Below are positions 34,847-42,744 of a stretch of 64,000 bases of DNA, piece after piece. How positions within the stretch are numbered: the stretch's first letter is position 1; each line of letters starts with the position of its first letter. The translations under genes and the position numbers were made by a program. The stretch is from the NCBI GenBank assembly GCA_016745035.1, contig JADGDE010000001.1, positions 720,507 to 784,506 of the forward strand, read 5' to 3'. This stretch comes from Thiotrichales bacterium. Lineage in GTDB: Bacteria; Pseudomonadota; Gammaproteobacteria; Beggiatoales; Beggiatoaceae. The notes beneath the pieces are model-generated. The model was not told the DNA's origin and made no database searches. It saw only the letters and a program-made list of their open reading frames with translations.

Positions 34847-35788
34847 TTAAGATAATCCTTGAGCTTCTTTATAGAGCTTACGACAAGTATCACATCCATG
34901 TGCATTTATATTCTGTGCTAAATTCTTTAACAATGCTCTCGGTTGTTTTTGCGTCCATTCATCAGCACAACAAGATAGAAATTCAACAAGGCAATTTTGT
35001 CCAATAGCAGCCTGGATTATTGGATAGCCTGTCGAGTCACATTCCATTGTCACTATACCATCACTTAGTTTGACAAGTTCATAGGCTTCTTTCTCATCTC
35101 CTCTTTTACTTGTTTTTCGGATTCCACAAAGTAAATCATTATCATAACCAAGTAAAGGTCCTATAAAATGTGTAACATTTATATTGAGGCATCCACTAAG
35201 AGTTTTATGTGTGCCCTCCCATTTTTTAACTGTATTAACTAAATGCTCACTCATCTTGTTTTGATCTTCTGGACGGATTGCATAAAATGCAATATTAACA
35301 TCACAGAATATTGTATTATTCTGTAATTGTTTATTCATGGCATCCTTAATGATCTTCATAATCCTCCCCATTCCTGAGCCAGATTTTACTTCATCAATCA
35401 TCAATACATTAACAACCTGTTTTCCTTTTGCTATTGCTTTATTTTGTAATTCGGCTACATAACGTGGAAGTTCATATGCTGGGTGGCGACCATGATTCAT
35501 TCCACCAAAAATTGTTCCTTGCAAAGCCATCGAACTTGTTTTATTTAAGTAGCTAAAAGCAAAATAACCACCACGTAAAAAAAAGCAATTTGAGTCAAAC
35601 TTAATAGTTGCATCGTCATTCTCAAATTTTTCTCTTACTCGTTTAAGTAGACAGCAGTATTGAAAAAACGTATGCAATGAACCTTCAGCTTTAATAAATT
35701 CGCCTTTTTCAGTATTTGACCATAAATCATGTAGATTATCTGTGCGCCAATCCGCTGATGGGAGTCGGTTGATAGGCTTTGATGGCAT
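34847..35788 (-). CDS. Phosphoribosyltransferase-like protein of unknown function
   Basis: The 313-residue protein has a motif VLMIDEVKSGSGMGR at residues 128-142 that resembles the PRPP-binding loop of type I phosphoribosyltransferases (hhhhDDxxxTG pattern, here with DE and SGSG). A basic and Gly-rich stretch, GTIFGGMNHGRHPAYELPRYV, precedes it. Cysteine pairs occur at the end (SCCADEW and CDTCRKL), perhaps a metal site. It is more AT-rich than its neighbours and stands alone. The PRTase fold is an inference from one motif; substrate and role are unknown. Confidence 0.6.
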   Translation of the reverse strand: MPSKPINRLPSADWRTDNLHDLWSNTEKGEFIKAEGSLHTFFQYCCLLKRVREKFENDDATIKFDSNCFFLRGGYFAFSYLNKTSSMALQGTIFGGMNHGRHPAYELPRYVAELQNKAIAKGKQVVNVLMIDEVKSGSGMGRIMKIIKDAMNKQLQNNTIFCDVNIAFYAIRPEDQNKMSEHLVNTVKKWEGTHKTLSGCLNINVTHFIGPLLGYDNDLLCGIRKTSKRGDEKEAYELVKLSDGIVTMECDSTGYPIIQAAIGQNCLVEFLSCCADEWTQKQPRALLKNLAQNINAHGCDTCRKLYKEAQGLS

Positions 35789-36016
35789 TATCTGTATTAT
35801 CCTTATATTAAACGTAAATAACTAGTCTAAGATAGCGTGAGATGACACGGTTTTTATTCGCACTACAGAAACCAAACCGAACACCCAAGTAAATATAAGA
35901 CTAATTTAGTTGGTTATTCACATGGATGCTGATATGGATACCCCGCCCCGCGCCAGCATCGCAATGTGCCATAATCGGAGTGCGGAGCAAGTCATCTAAT
36001 AGACGAGATATCCATC

Positions 36017-36082
36017 ATGAGCAAGTATTATTTAACTGAGTATCTGGTTTCTACAGCATTAGCCGCGCCTGAGCGGGACTAA
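36017..36082 (+). CDS. Possible 21-residue peptide
   Basis: An ATG-started frame encodes MSKYYLTEYLVSTALAAPER plus a final D, then TAA. There is a weak GACGAG upstream and a GC-rich inverted repeat at its end. The stop overlaps the end of the opposite reading frame. Composition is protein-like (Leu/Ala/Tyr with a charged tail) but the short length makes this uncertain; chance is a real alternative. Confidence 0.25.
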   Translation: MSKYYLTEYLVSTALAAPERD

Positions 36083-36306
36083 AACCCCGCCTCCATTAAA
36101 CGGTTTGAGCTGGAAAATGTATTGCCAGCCAAATGCTCTTTTGCGCGGGTGTTGTCCATTTTATCCGGTGCTTGAGTCATCCAATCAGTATCGTGACCTT
36201 TGGAGATGATGCGCTCGATTTTTATATCCCCTTGGGCAAATAACGTTTCAAGCACTTCGGTGCGTAGGTCTTGTGGTAAATTTTTGAATAAATTGTGGCT
36301 AAACAT
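36079..36306 (-). pseudogene. Truncated cupin-family gene fragment
   Basis: The 75-residue frame reads NLFKNLPQDLRTEVLETLFA then GDIKIERIISKGHDT, which matches the N-terminal part of small single-domain cupins (NLFANLP...ETLL...VRIERIVSxGHxS). The expected cupin strands after this, including the metal-binding histidines, are absent. The remaining residues (MDNTRAKEHLAGNTF and onward) look unrelated, so the gene appears broken or recombined. An ATG at 36306 is used; a longer frame from 36354 is less likely. Confidence 0.45.
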
Positions 36307-36460
36307 GGTGATTTTATTCTCTGGTTTGTTTTTTAGACACTGTATATATATCAATTGACTGTATTATTAATGATGTAATTAAAGGAAATATCCATATAGT
36401 CATTGAACTATTAATCCTTAAATTAAGTGGTTGTATAAATATAATAACAATGCACTAATC

Positions 36461-36481
36461 GCCTTAGCACTGCTACGGCTC
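36461..36481 (+). repeat. Right copy of direct repeat flanking an accessory island
   Basis: This copy contains GCACTGCTACGGCTC and overlaps the stop codon of the HEAT-like gene. It is in direct orientation to 34771-34791, enclosing about 1.7 kb with the PRTase-like gene and the cupin fragment. Confidence 0.6.
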
Positions 36482-37261
36482 ATCCCCTTCATAAAAATTA
36501 ATTTTAGCCGCTGATCGCACATTCTTATCTGGATCATTAAATAAGGCAGGCAGTTGACCCATCAATGCTTCAATGGATTCATCACCAATAACATCACAAG
36601 CATATTCTCGTTTTCTTGGATTGGCACTGTGTAAACAATTCATCAGTCGCCCAATACGTTTATTCTCTTCGGCATAGCATAAATACATTTCTGCTGCCGC
36701 TGCAAAACGCTGGTTATCATGATGGGTAAACGCCTCAACTTCATCACGATTAAGAATAAAATATCTCAATTGAATACAGTGCCATAACATATCGTTTTTT
36801 AGCGCAAAACTCTCTTCAGCAAACGCATCAAGAAAAATAGCTTTAGTTTCAACATTGATGTCCTCGACATCGACAAAAAAACGTAAAGCCGCACGACGTT
36901 GGCGCATGGAATCCGCATAGACATACTGCCGTAAAAATTGTTTACCATCGCTAAAACATTGGCTTAAACGGTAAGCAATTTCATCAAAAAACAGCTCATA
37001 TTCTAGTGCTTCTATGCTTTCGGGTGGTTTTTGCCACCCCAACCACCATTGTTTTAATTGCACTTTTGAGGCTTCATCAACCTCGGTATAAATGCCCATA
37101 GTCATTATTCCTACTGATAAGCTGCCTAAAATCTCAACCTGAGTTTGAAAGGGTACGGGGATTTTGATGCTCAAGCTTGTTTTTTTCCAGCATTCCAAGG
37201 CAAAGACACCAAAAACTTTCAACTCTAAATGATAATCATTATCGTTTGTGCTATAATCCAT
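36473..37261 (-). CDS. HEAT-like helical protein of unknown function
   Basis: The frame is open for 262 residues. The C-terminal 60 residues fit HEAT-repeat style helices (DVIGDESIEALMGQLPALFNDPDKNVRSAAKINF). The start is uncertain. The ATG at 37261 has no ribosome site, and the Fur box and -10 of feoA would lie within its first 12 codons. An ATG at 37099 has AGGA 9 bases upstream and would give 208 residues with the promoter region free. The N-terminal extension still reads like protein, so both options are kept open. Divergent from the iron-uptake operon. Confidence 0.65.
   Translation of the reverse strand: MDYSTNDNDYHLELKVFGVFALECWKKTSLSIKIPVPFQTQVEILGSLSVGIMTMGIYTEVDEASKVQLKQWWLGWQKPPESIEALEYELFFDEIAYRLSQCFSDGKQFLRQYVYADSMRQRRAALRFFVDVEDINVETKAIFLDAFAEESFALKNDMLWHCIQLRYFILNRDEVEAFTHHDNQRFAAAAEMYLCYAEENKRIGRLMNCLHSANPRKREYACDVIGDESIEALMGQLPALFNDPDKNVRSAAKINFYEGDEP
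37225..37257 (+). promoter_or_regulatory. Fur box and extended -10 promoter of the feo operon
   Basis: GATAATCATTATC at 37231-37243 extends left to a 19-base site matching 16 of 19 positions of the Fur consensus. An extended -10 (TGCTATAAT) lies at 37249-37257, and feoA starts 28 bases further on. Fur-Fe2+ bound here would cover the -35 region and repress the operon when iron is sufficient. Confidence 0.85.
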
Positions 37262-37285
37262 TCAAAATAAACCACGAGATATGAC

Positions 37286-37519
37286 ATGTACTTAACTGAT
37301 TTACGGGTAGGTGAACAAGGTCGGATTATTGCTTTATCAAAAGGCGAAAAATCCTATCGCCAAAGATTACTAGCTATGGGATTAACCCCTGGCACGGCTT
37401 TTAGCATTACCCGCTATGCCCCTTTAGGTGATCCTATTGAAATTTTTGTCCGTGGTTTTTCTTTAAGTTTGCGCAAAAATGAAGCACGGGCTTTATTGGT
37501 TGAGAAATTTGGTTTATGA
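37286..37519 (+). CDS. feoA: Ferrous iron transport protein A
   Basis: The 77-residue SH3-like protein matches FeoA: LTDLRVGEQGRIIALSKG, RQRLLAMGLTPGTAFSITRYAPLGDPI and LSLRKNEARALLV. It is a cytoplasmic partner of FeoB. It is the first gene after the Fur box. The feoB start overlaps its stop by 4 bases (ATGA). Confidence 0.96.
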   Translation: MYLTDLRVGEQGRIIALSKGEKSYRQRLLAMGLTPGTAFSITRYAPLGDPIEIFVRGFSLSLRKNEARALLVEKFGL

Positions 37520-39846
37520 AACAATTTTGTATCGGGATGGTGGGCAATCCTAATTGTGGGAAAACCACCCTATTTAATGCCTTAACCGGATCTAAACAGC
37601 ACGTAGGAAACTGGCCTGGGGTCACGGTTGATAGAAAAACAGGGGAATACACTTATCAAAATTGCCAAGTTGAAGTGGTCGATCTCCCCGGTATTTATTC
37701 TTTAGATGTCACCCCGAATACCACCTCTTTGGATGAACAAATTGCTCAAAATTATATTTTATCTGATGAAGCTGATTTAATTATCAATATTGTTGATGCC
37801 TCTAATTTAGAGCGCAACTTATATTTAAGCACCCAATTATTGGATATGGATGTGCCTGTATTGATGGTATTCAATATGATGGATATCATTGAAGAAAATG
37901 GCGATAAAATTGATATAGCGGGTTTGTCTGAGCGCTTTGGTATTGATATTTTGACGATTGCTGCGGCAAAAGTACAAGGGATTGATACCTTAAAGCAAGC
38001 CATTAACCAAGCCAGTATCGATAAGCACACGACCTCAACAAATATCACTTATCCCCATGCCTTACAGCAAGCTCTGACACGCTTACAGCCACAAATTAAA
38101 CAGCAATTATCCGATGTGCAGTTAAACCATAGTCGTTGGTTTAGCCTCAAATTATTAGAAGGGGATGATTTTTTTATTCACCAATTTTCTCCTGAATTAA
38201 TCGCACAAGCCGAGCAAGACCGCCAACACCTTGAGCAGCAGTTAGGTGAAGAAATTGATATTTTAGTGGCTGATAGCCGTTATAACTTCATTACGGATGT
38301 GGTGCAACAAACGGTTGTTAAAGCCAAGCAGCAACAGTTGCTGTTATCTCAGCGCATTGATCGTATTGTGCTAAATCGCCTATTAGGTATCCCTATTTTC
38401 TTATTCATCATGTATTTGATGTTTATGTTTACCATTAATATTGGCAGTGCTTTTATTGATTTTTTTGATTTATTAAGTGCAACTTTATTGATCGATGGCT
38501 TAGGCTATATGTTATCAGGATGGGGGGTGCCAGATTGGTTAAGTGTTTTATTTGCCAAAGGTATTGGGGGCGGGGTTCAGGTGGTCATGACCTTTATTCC
38601 TATTATTGGTTTTTTATATTTGTTCTTATCCTTTTTGGAAGACTCCGGTTATATGGCGCGAGCCGCCTTTGTGATGGATCGCTTTATGCGCTTTATTGGT
38701 TTGCCGGGCAAATCTTTTGTCCCTTTAATCGTTGGGTTTGGTTGTAATGTGCCTGCCTTAATGGCATCCCGTACCTTAGAAAACCAGCGTGATCGTTATT
38801 TAACCAGCTTGATGACTCCCTTTATTTCTTGTGGCGCACGTTTACCCGTTTATGCTTTATTTGCAGCGGCTTTTTTCCCCAGCAATGGGCAAAACTTGGT
38901 CTTTTTGCTTTATCTTATCGGCATCATCATTGCGATTTTAACTGGCTTGTTAATGAAATATACTTTACTCAAAGGCGAAGCGGGTTATTTTGTCATGGAA
39001 CTGCCGCCTTATCATTTGCCTACGGTGAAAGGGGTGTTTTTGCATACATGGGAACGACTCAAAGGATTTATTATTCGTGCGGGTAAGGTTATTGTACCAA
39101 TGGTCTTAATTATCAGTTTTTTAAATGCTTGGGGAACCGATGGCAGTTTTAATAATGATAATACCGATAAATCTATTTTAAGTGAGATTGGGCGGGGTTT
39201 AACCCCTGTTTTTGCACCGATGGGCATTGAAGAGGATAATTGGCCGGCAACGGTGGGGATTTTTACCGGTGTATTGGCAAAAGAAGTGGTTGTCGGTACA
39301 TTGGATGCGGTATATAGCCAACTAGATCAACCTATCCATGTGGATGAAGAGCCTTTTGATTTGTGGAAAGGTGTTGCAGCAGCCTTTGCGAGTATTCCAG
39401 CAAACTTACAGCAATTAGGTCAGCAAGCACTCGATCCCCTAGGTTTGGATGTAGGGGAGATACAAGATCAACAAGCGTTTGCCGATGAACAAGCCGTTAG
39501 TACCAGCACTTTTGGGGCGATGGTGAACCGTTTTGATGGTCAAGCAGGGGCTTTTGCTTATTTGTTATTTATTTTGCTCTATACTCCCTGCATTGCGGCA
39601 ATTGCAACCTTGTACAGAGAAACGGGGGTACGTTGGGCTTTATTCGTTGTTGCGTGGTCAACAACGGTCGCTTATGGCAGCGCCACTTTATGTTATCAAT
39701 GGTTGACGTTTAGCCAGCATCCCCAGCAAACACTTAATTGGACATGGTTTTTTATCGGTTTATTAAGTTTTACTATTTTCTTACTATACTGGCGTGGTAC
39801 ACGGATGACTAAGCATCATTTACAACAAAGCGCGATGACTTCATAA
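37516..39846 (+). CDS. feoB: Ferrous iron transporter FeoB
   Basis: The 776-residue protein has the N-terminal G domain with GNPNCGKTTLFNALTG at residues 10-25, VDLPGIYSL and a FeoB helical GDI region, then two gate-type membrane regions from about residue 290. The PFISCGARLPVYALF motif with conserved Cys and the later TPCIAAIATLYRE motif are the family pore signatures. It imports Fe2+ across the inner membrane using GTP. An orthodox length makes it complete. Confidence 0.98.
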   Translation: MKQFCIGMVGNPNCGKTTLFNALTGSKQHVGNWPGVTVDRKTGEYTYQNCQVEVVDLPGIYSLDVTPNTTSLDEQIAQNYILSDEADLIINIVDASNLERNLYLSTQLLDMDVPVLMVFNMMDIIEENGDKIDIAGLSERFGIDILTIAAAKVQGIDTLKQAINQASIDKHTTSTNITYPHALQQALTRLQPQIKQQLSDVQLNHSRWFSLKLLEGDDFFIHQFSPELIAQAEQDRQHLEQQLGEEIDILVADSRYNFITDVVQQTVVKAKQQQLLLSQRIDRIVLNRLLGIPIFLFIMYLMFMFTINIGSAFIDFFDLLSATLLIDGLGYMLSGWGVPDWLSVLFAKGIGGGVQVVMTFIPIIGFLYLFLSFLEDSGYMARAAFVMDRFMRFIGLPGKSFVPLIVGFGCNVPALMASRTLENQRDRYLTSLMTPFISCGARLPVYALFAAAFFPSNGQNLVFLLYLIGIIIAILTGLLMKYTLLKGEAGYFVMELPPYHLPTVKGVFLHTWERLKGFIIRAGKVIVPMVLIISFLNAWGTDGSFNNDNTDKSILSEIGRGLTPVFAPMGIEEDNWPATVGIFTGVLAKEVVVGTLDAVYSQLDQPIHVDEEPFDLWKGVAAAFASIPANLQQLGQQALDPLGLDVGEIQDQQAFADEQAVSTSTFGAMVNRFDGQAGAFAYLLFILLYTPCIAAIATLYRETGVRWALFVVAWSTTVAYGSATLCYQWLTFSQHPQQTLNWTWFFIGLLSFTIFLLYWRGTRMTKHHLQQSAMTS

Positions 39847-39897
39847 CACATATGTATTCTTTAACATCAACACCCCCGTGTTATAGGAGGCGATAAG

Positions 39898-41790
39898 ATG
39901 AATGACAATGCTTATTTATTTGTCGAATCTTCCCTTATTGGTCAAGTCTTTAAACGCTTAAGTCTTTGGCTCATCCTCATCGTGCTATCAGCATTAGGTT
40001 TTGCATATACACAAATTGCCGCACAGGTTCGAGAACAAAGTATTCAACACTGGCAGCAAGAACTGTCTTGGTATGCACGCAATCAAGAAGCTGAATTTAA
40101 AGGGCTTAATTCAGAACTGTATAAACTACAGTTATTTTGGCAACACAATCAATTCCCATTAGCACAAACTTGCCAAGGTCTAAGGGACTATTTTAGTTCA
40201 CAAAAACAGCCGGATAATCACCTATATATTATTCTCCCAGAATCACAACGGGCCATCAGTTGGTCGGGGCGAAGCTGTCAAGAACTGGTGTTTAAACATT
40301 GGCCAGCTTCATTAACCAAGCAGCAAGTCCAATGGCAAAGTCGAGCCGATGGCAGTAGCGTGGGGTTTTTACCTCTTTATCAAGAGGATAAATTACAGGT
40401 TATTTTAGCGATTGCGGCAAAAACACAAATTTTAGATAGCCCTTATGCGGAACAAATACACTGGCATGTGTTTGATCGTGAAGCCACGCAATTACAAGGT
40501 AAAGCCCTTCATATCTCCACAGAGAACTTATCCTCTCATTCAAGCACAGAGGTGATTTGGGATGAGGAACAACAAAAATATTTAGGCATTATTAATCTCC
40601 CCACGGCCAATTGGTGGTATGTGCTAAGCCTTGCTCCAGCGGCTTTAGGCGACAATGTCTGGGCCATTGCCCAATATTGGCTTATATTTGCGGTCTTGTT
40701 GGTTGTTGCGGTCTTTTTACTGCTTTACTGGGTATTATCTTGCCAAGTGTTACACCCCTTGCATGACATGATTTTGGCTACCAGACAACTTGGCCCTAAA
40801 AACTTTGATGTACGTTTGGGGCTAAAACGCCAAGATGAATTTGGAGTGCTAGCCAAATCCTTTGACAAAATGGTGCGGCGTTTGGATGCCCATGAGCAAG
40901 AAGTACAAGCGTATGCCAGACAGCTAGAACAAGATGCGATTGAACTGGCTGAGGCAAAAAAACAAGCTGAGGAAGCGAACATCGCCAAAAGCCGTTTTAT
41001 TGCCAATATGAGTCACGAATTACGCACGCCCTTAAATGCCATTATTGGTTACAGCGAAATGCTTAAAGAAGAGGCAGAAACAGAAGCGCAAGATCTCGAA
41101 TTACATGCGGATTTAGCCAAAATATCCCATTCTGGCAAACATTTATTGGGGCTGATTAATGATATTTTAGATTTATCTAAAATAGAAGCTGGAAAAATGC
41201 AACTTCACTATGGCAATTGTGATTTGCAGCAGTTACTCATAGACATAGGGCATATGTTAAAACCTCAAATTGATCTAAATAACAACCAATTTGATTTACA
41301 GCTGCCCGAACAAATACACGCCATTGAAACCGATATTGTCAAATTCAAGCAAGTGCTCATCAATCTTTTGAGTAATGCGGCAAAATTTACCCAAGAAGGC
41401 CGGATTGGCTTAAAACTGAATTATTTGGATATTACCCAACAATGGTTATTGATTGAAATCAGCGATACAGGCATTGGTATCTCAGCTGAAGATCAGAGCA
41501 AGGTATTTGAAAAATTCATCCAAGCCGATAACTCCTCAACCCGAAAACACCAAGGCACTGGGTTAGGATTAAATATCAGTAAACGTTTTATTGAAATGCT
41601 GGGTGGGGAAATTAGCTTGCGAAGTGAACCTAACGTGGGCAGTACCTTTAGCATTCAACTGCCAGCACGCCGAGGGATTAAGAAATTAATTCCCCAGAGT
41701 ATTGATAAAACAGTGGCACACCACACCCCAGAACAAATAGAACCAGTATTCCCCCATTCAGGACTCATTCATGAACTTAAGCCAGCTTAA
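39898..41790 (+). CDS. Membrane sensor histidine kinase inside the feo operon
   Basis: The 630-residue protein has membrane helices at about 21-43 and 256-280 with a periplasmic sensing region of about 210 residues between them. A HAMP domain follows, then a coiled coil. The phosphoacceptor His is at about residue 373 ([20 protein letters not shown]). The ATPase domain shows [23 protein letters not shown] and [16 protein letters not shown]. No receiver domain and no response regulator are nearby. A strong ribosome site AGGAGG lies 8 bases before ATG, and a small hairpin AACAC/GTGTT precedes it. The 3' end overlaps feoC by 20 bases, tying it to the operon. Confidence 0.95.
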   Translation: MNDNAYLFVESSLIGQVFKRLSLWLILIVLSALGFAYTQIAAQVREQSIQHWQQELSWYARNQEAEFKGLNSELYKLQLFWQHNQFPLAQTCQGLRDYFSSQKQPDNHLYIILPESQRAISWSGRSCQELVFKHWPASLTKQQVQWQSRADGSSVGFLPLYQEDKLQVILAIAAKTQILDSPYAEQIHWHVFDREATQLQGKALHISTENLSSHSSTEVIWDEEQQKYLGIINLPTANWWYVLSLAPAALGDNVWAIAQYWLIFAVLLVVAVFLLLYWVLSCQVLHPLHDMILATRQLGPKNFDVRLGLKRQDEFGVLAKSFDKMVRRLDAHEQEVQAYARQLEQDAIELAEAKKQAEEANIAKSRFIANMSHELRTPLNAIIGYSEMLKEEAETEAQDLELHADLAKISHSGKHLLGLINDILDLSKIEAGKMQLHYGNCDLQQLLIDIGHMLKPQIDLNNNQFDLQLPEQIHAIETDIVKFKQVLINLLSNAAKFTQEGRIGLKLNYLDITQQWLLIEISDTGIGISAEDQSKVFEKFIQADNSSTRKHQGTGLGLNISKRFIEMLGGEISLRSEPNVGSTFSIQLPARRGIKKLIPQSIDKTVAHHTPEQIEPVFPHSGLIHELKPA

Positions 41791-41983
41791 AGCCTATTTA
41801 AGTCAACACAAACGCGCCAGTTTGCCCGATTTAGCTAATCATTTTCAAAGTGATCCTGAAACGGTTAAAGCGATGCTACAACACTGGCAACATAAGGGAA
41901 AGGTTCAGCATATTCATGTTAAAAGTTGTCAGAAAGGCTGTTGTAGTGGTGGAAAAAATATCGATGTGTATGAGTGGATTTAA
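41771..41983 (+). CDS. feoC: FeoC-like transcriptional regulator
   Basis: The 70-residue winged-helix protein matches Feo[24 protein letters not shown], the second helix [19 protein letters not shown] and a Cys cluster (C53, C57, C58) that could bind iron or an iron-sulfur cluster. It may protect or regulate FeoB. The gene overlaps the histidine kinase end, so it is read in the same transcript. Confidence 0.88.
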   Translation: MNLSQLKAYLSQHKRASLPDLANHFQSDPETVKAMLQHWQHKGKVQHIHVKSCQKGCCSGGKNIDVYEWI

Positions 41984-42037
41984 ACGCTAAAAATGTGACC
42001 GTTTTAATTAACTGATAGCTGTTAGGAATTCATAAAT

Positions 42038-42655
42038 ATGCTTTACTATTTAAGCTTTGGGATGATTCTGGGGTTAGCGGCAGGTTTTGCACCAGGTCCT
42101 TTGCTAACCTTGGTTATAAGCGAAACCCTAAGACATGGGTTTTCTGCGGGAGTTAAAGTGGCTTTAGCCCCCATTATTACAGATGCCCCCATCGTTATTG
42201 TGACCTTGCTGGTTGCAACACAGCTATCTGATATAGACCCTGTACTTGGCATTATCTCGTTGATTGGTTCGGGTTATATTTTATACATGGCTTATGAAAG
42301 CGCCCAACCCCAAGGTCAACATAGCACTCAAATAGACGTAAAACCCAAATCGCTTACCAAAGGCATCTTAGCCAATGCCCTAAGCCCACACCCCTATTTA
42401 TTTTGGTTAAGTGTCGGCGCACCCACCGTTGCCAAATCAGTGAGCGTCAGTGCGCTTGCGCCAGTACTTTTTATTGTGGGTTTTTACCTTTTTCTGATTG
42501 GCTCTAAGGTGTTATTAGCAGCTTTAGTAGGCAAATCCAGAACCTTCTTAAAAGGCACGGCTTACCTATATATCATGAAGTTACTGGCGTTAATACTCGG
42601 TATATTTGCAATCCTACTTTTTATAGATGGACTCAAGTTTTTAGGAATGTATTAA
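42038..42655 (+). CDS. LysE/RhtB family amino acid exporter
   Basis: The 205-residue integral membrane protein starts MLYYLSFGMILGLAAGFAPGPLLTLVISETLRHGF, the LysE family opening with its PGP motif. It has about six membrane helices including GIISLIGSGYILYMAYES and a later pair. It probably exports an amino acid or derivative; the substrate is unknown. The region between it and feoC is 54 bases, with AGGA before the ATG, so it could be read through from feo or separately. Confidence 0.9.
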   Translation: MLYYLSFGMILGLAAGFAPGPLLTLVISETLRHGFSAGVKVALAPIITDAPIVIVTLLVATQLSDIDPVLGIISLIGSGYILYMAYESAQPQGQHSTQIDVKPKSLTKGILANALSPHPYLFWLSVGAPTVAKSVSVSALAPVLFIVGFYLFLIGSKVLLAALVGKSRTFLKGTAYLYIMKLLALILGIFAILLFIDGLKFLGMY

Positions 42656-42744
42656 GCCTTAACGACAAAACATTCTAAAATAGGTTCCTGTGTGGATCTA
42701 AAACTAGAGCGAGACGACAGCCCCGCTCAGGCATTGATATTAGC

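Noticed and set aside
42700-42740. GCCTGAGCGGG also near 36067 as a possible second dispersed repeat
   Set aside because: The shared stretch is only 11 bases and nothing around it is similar.
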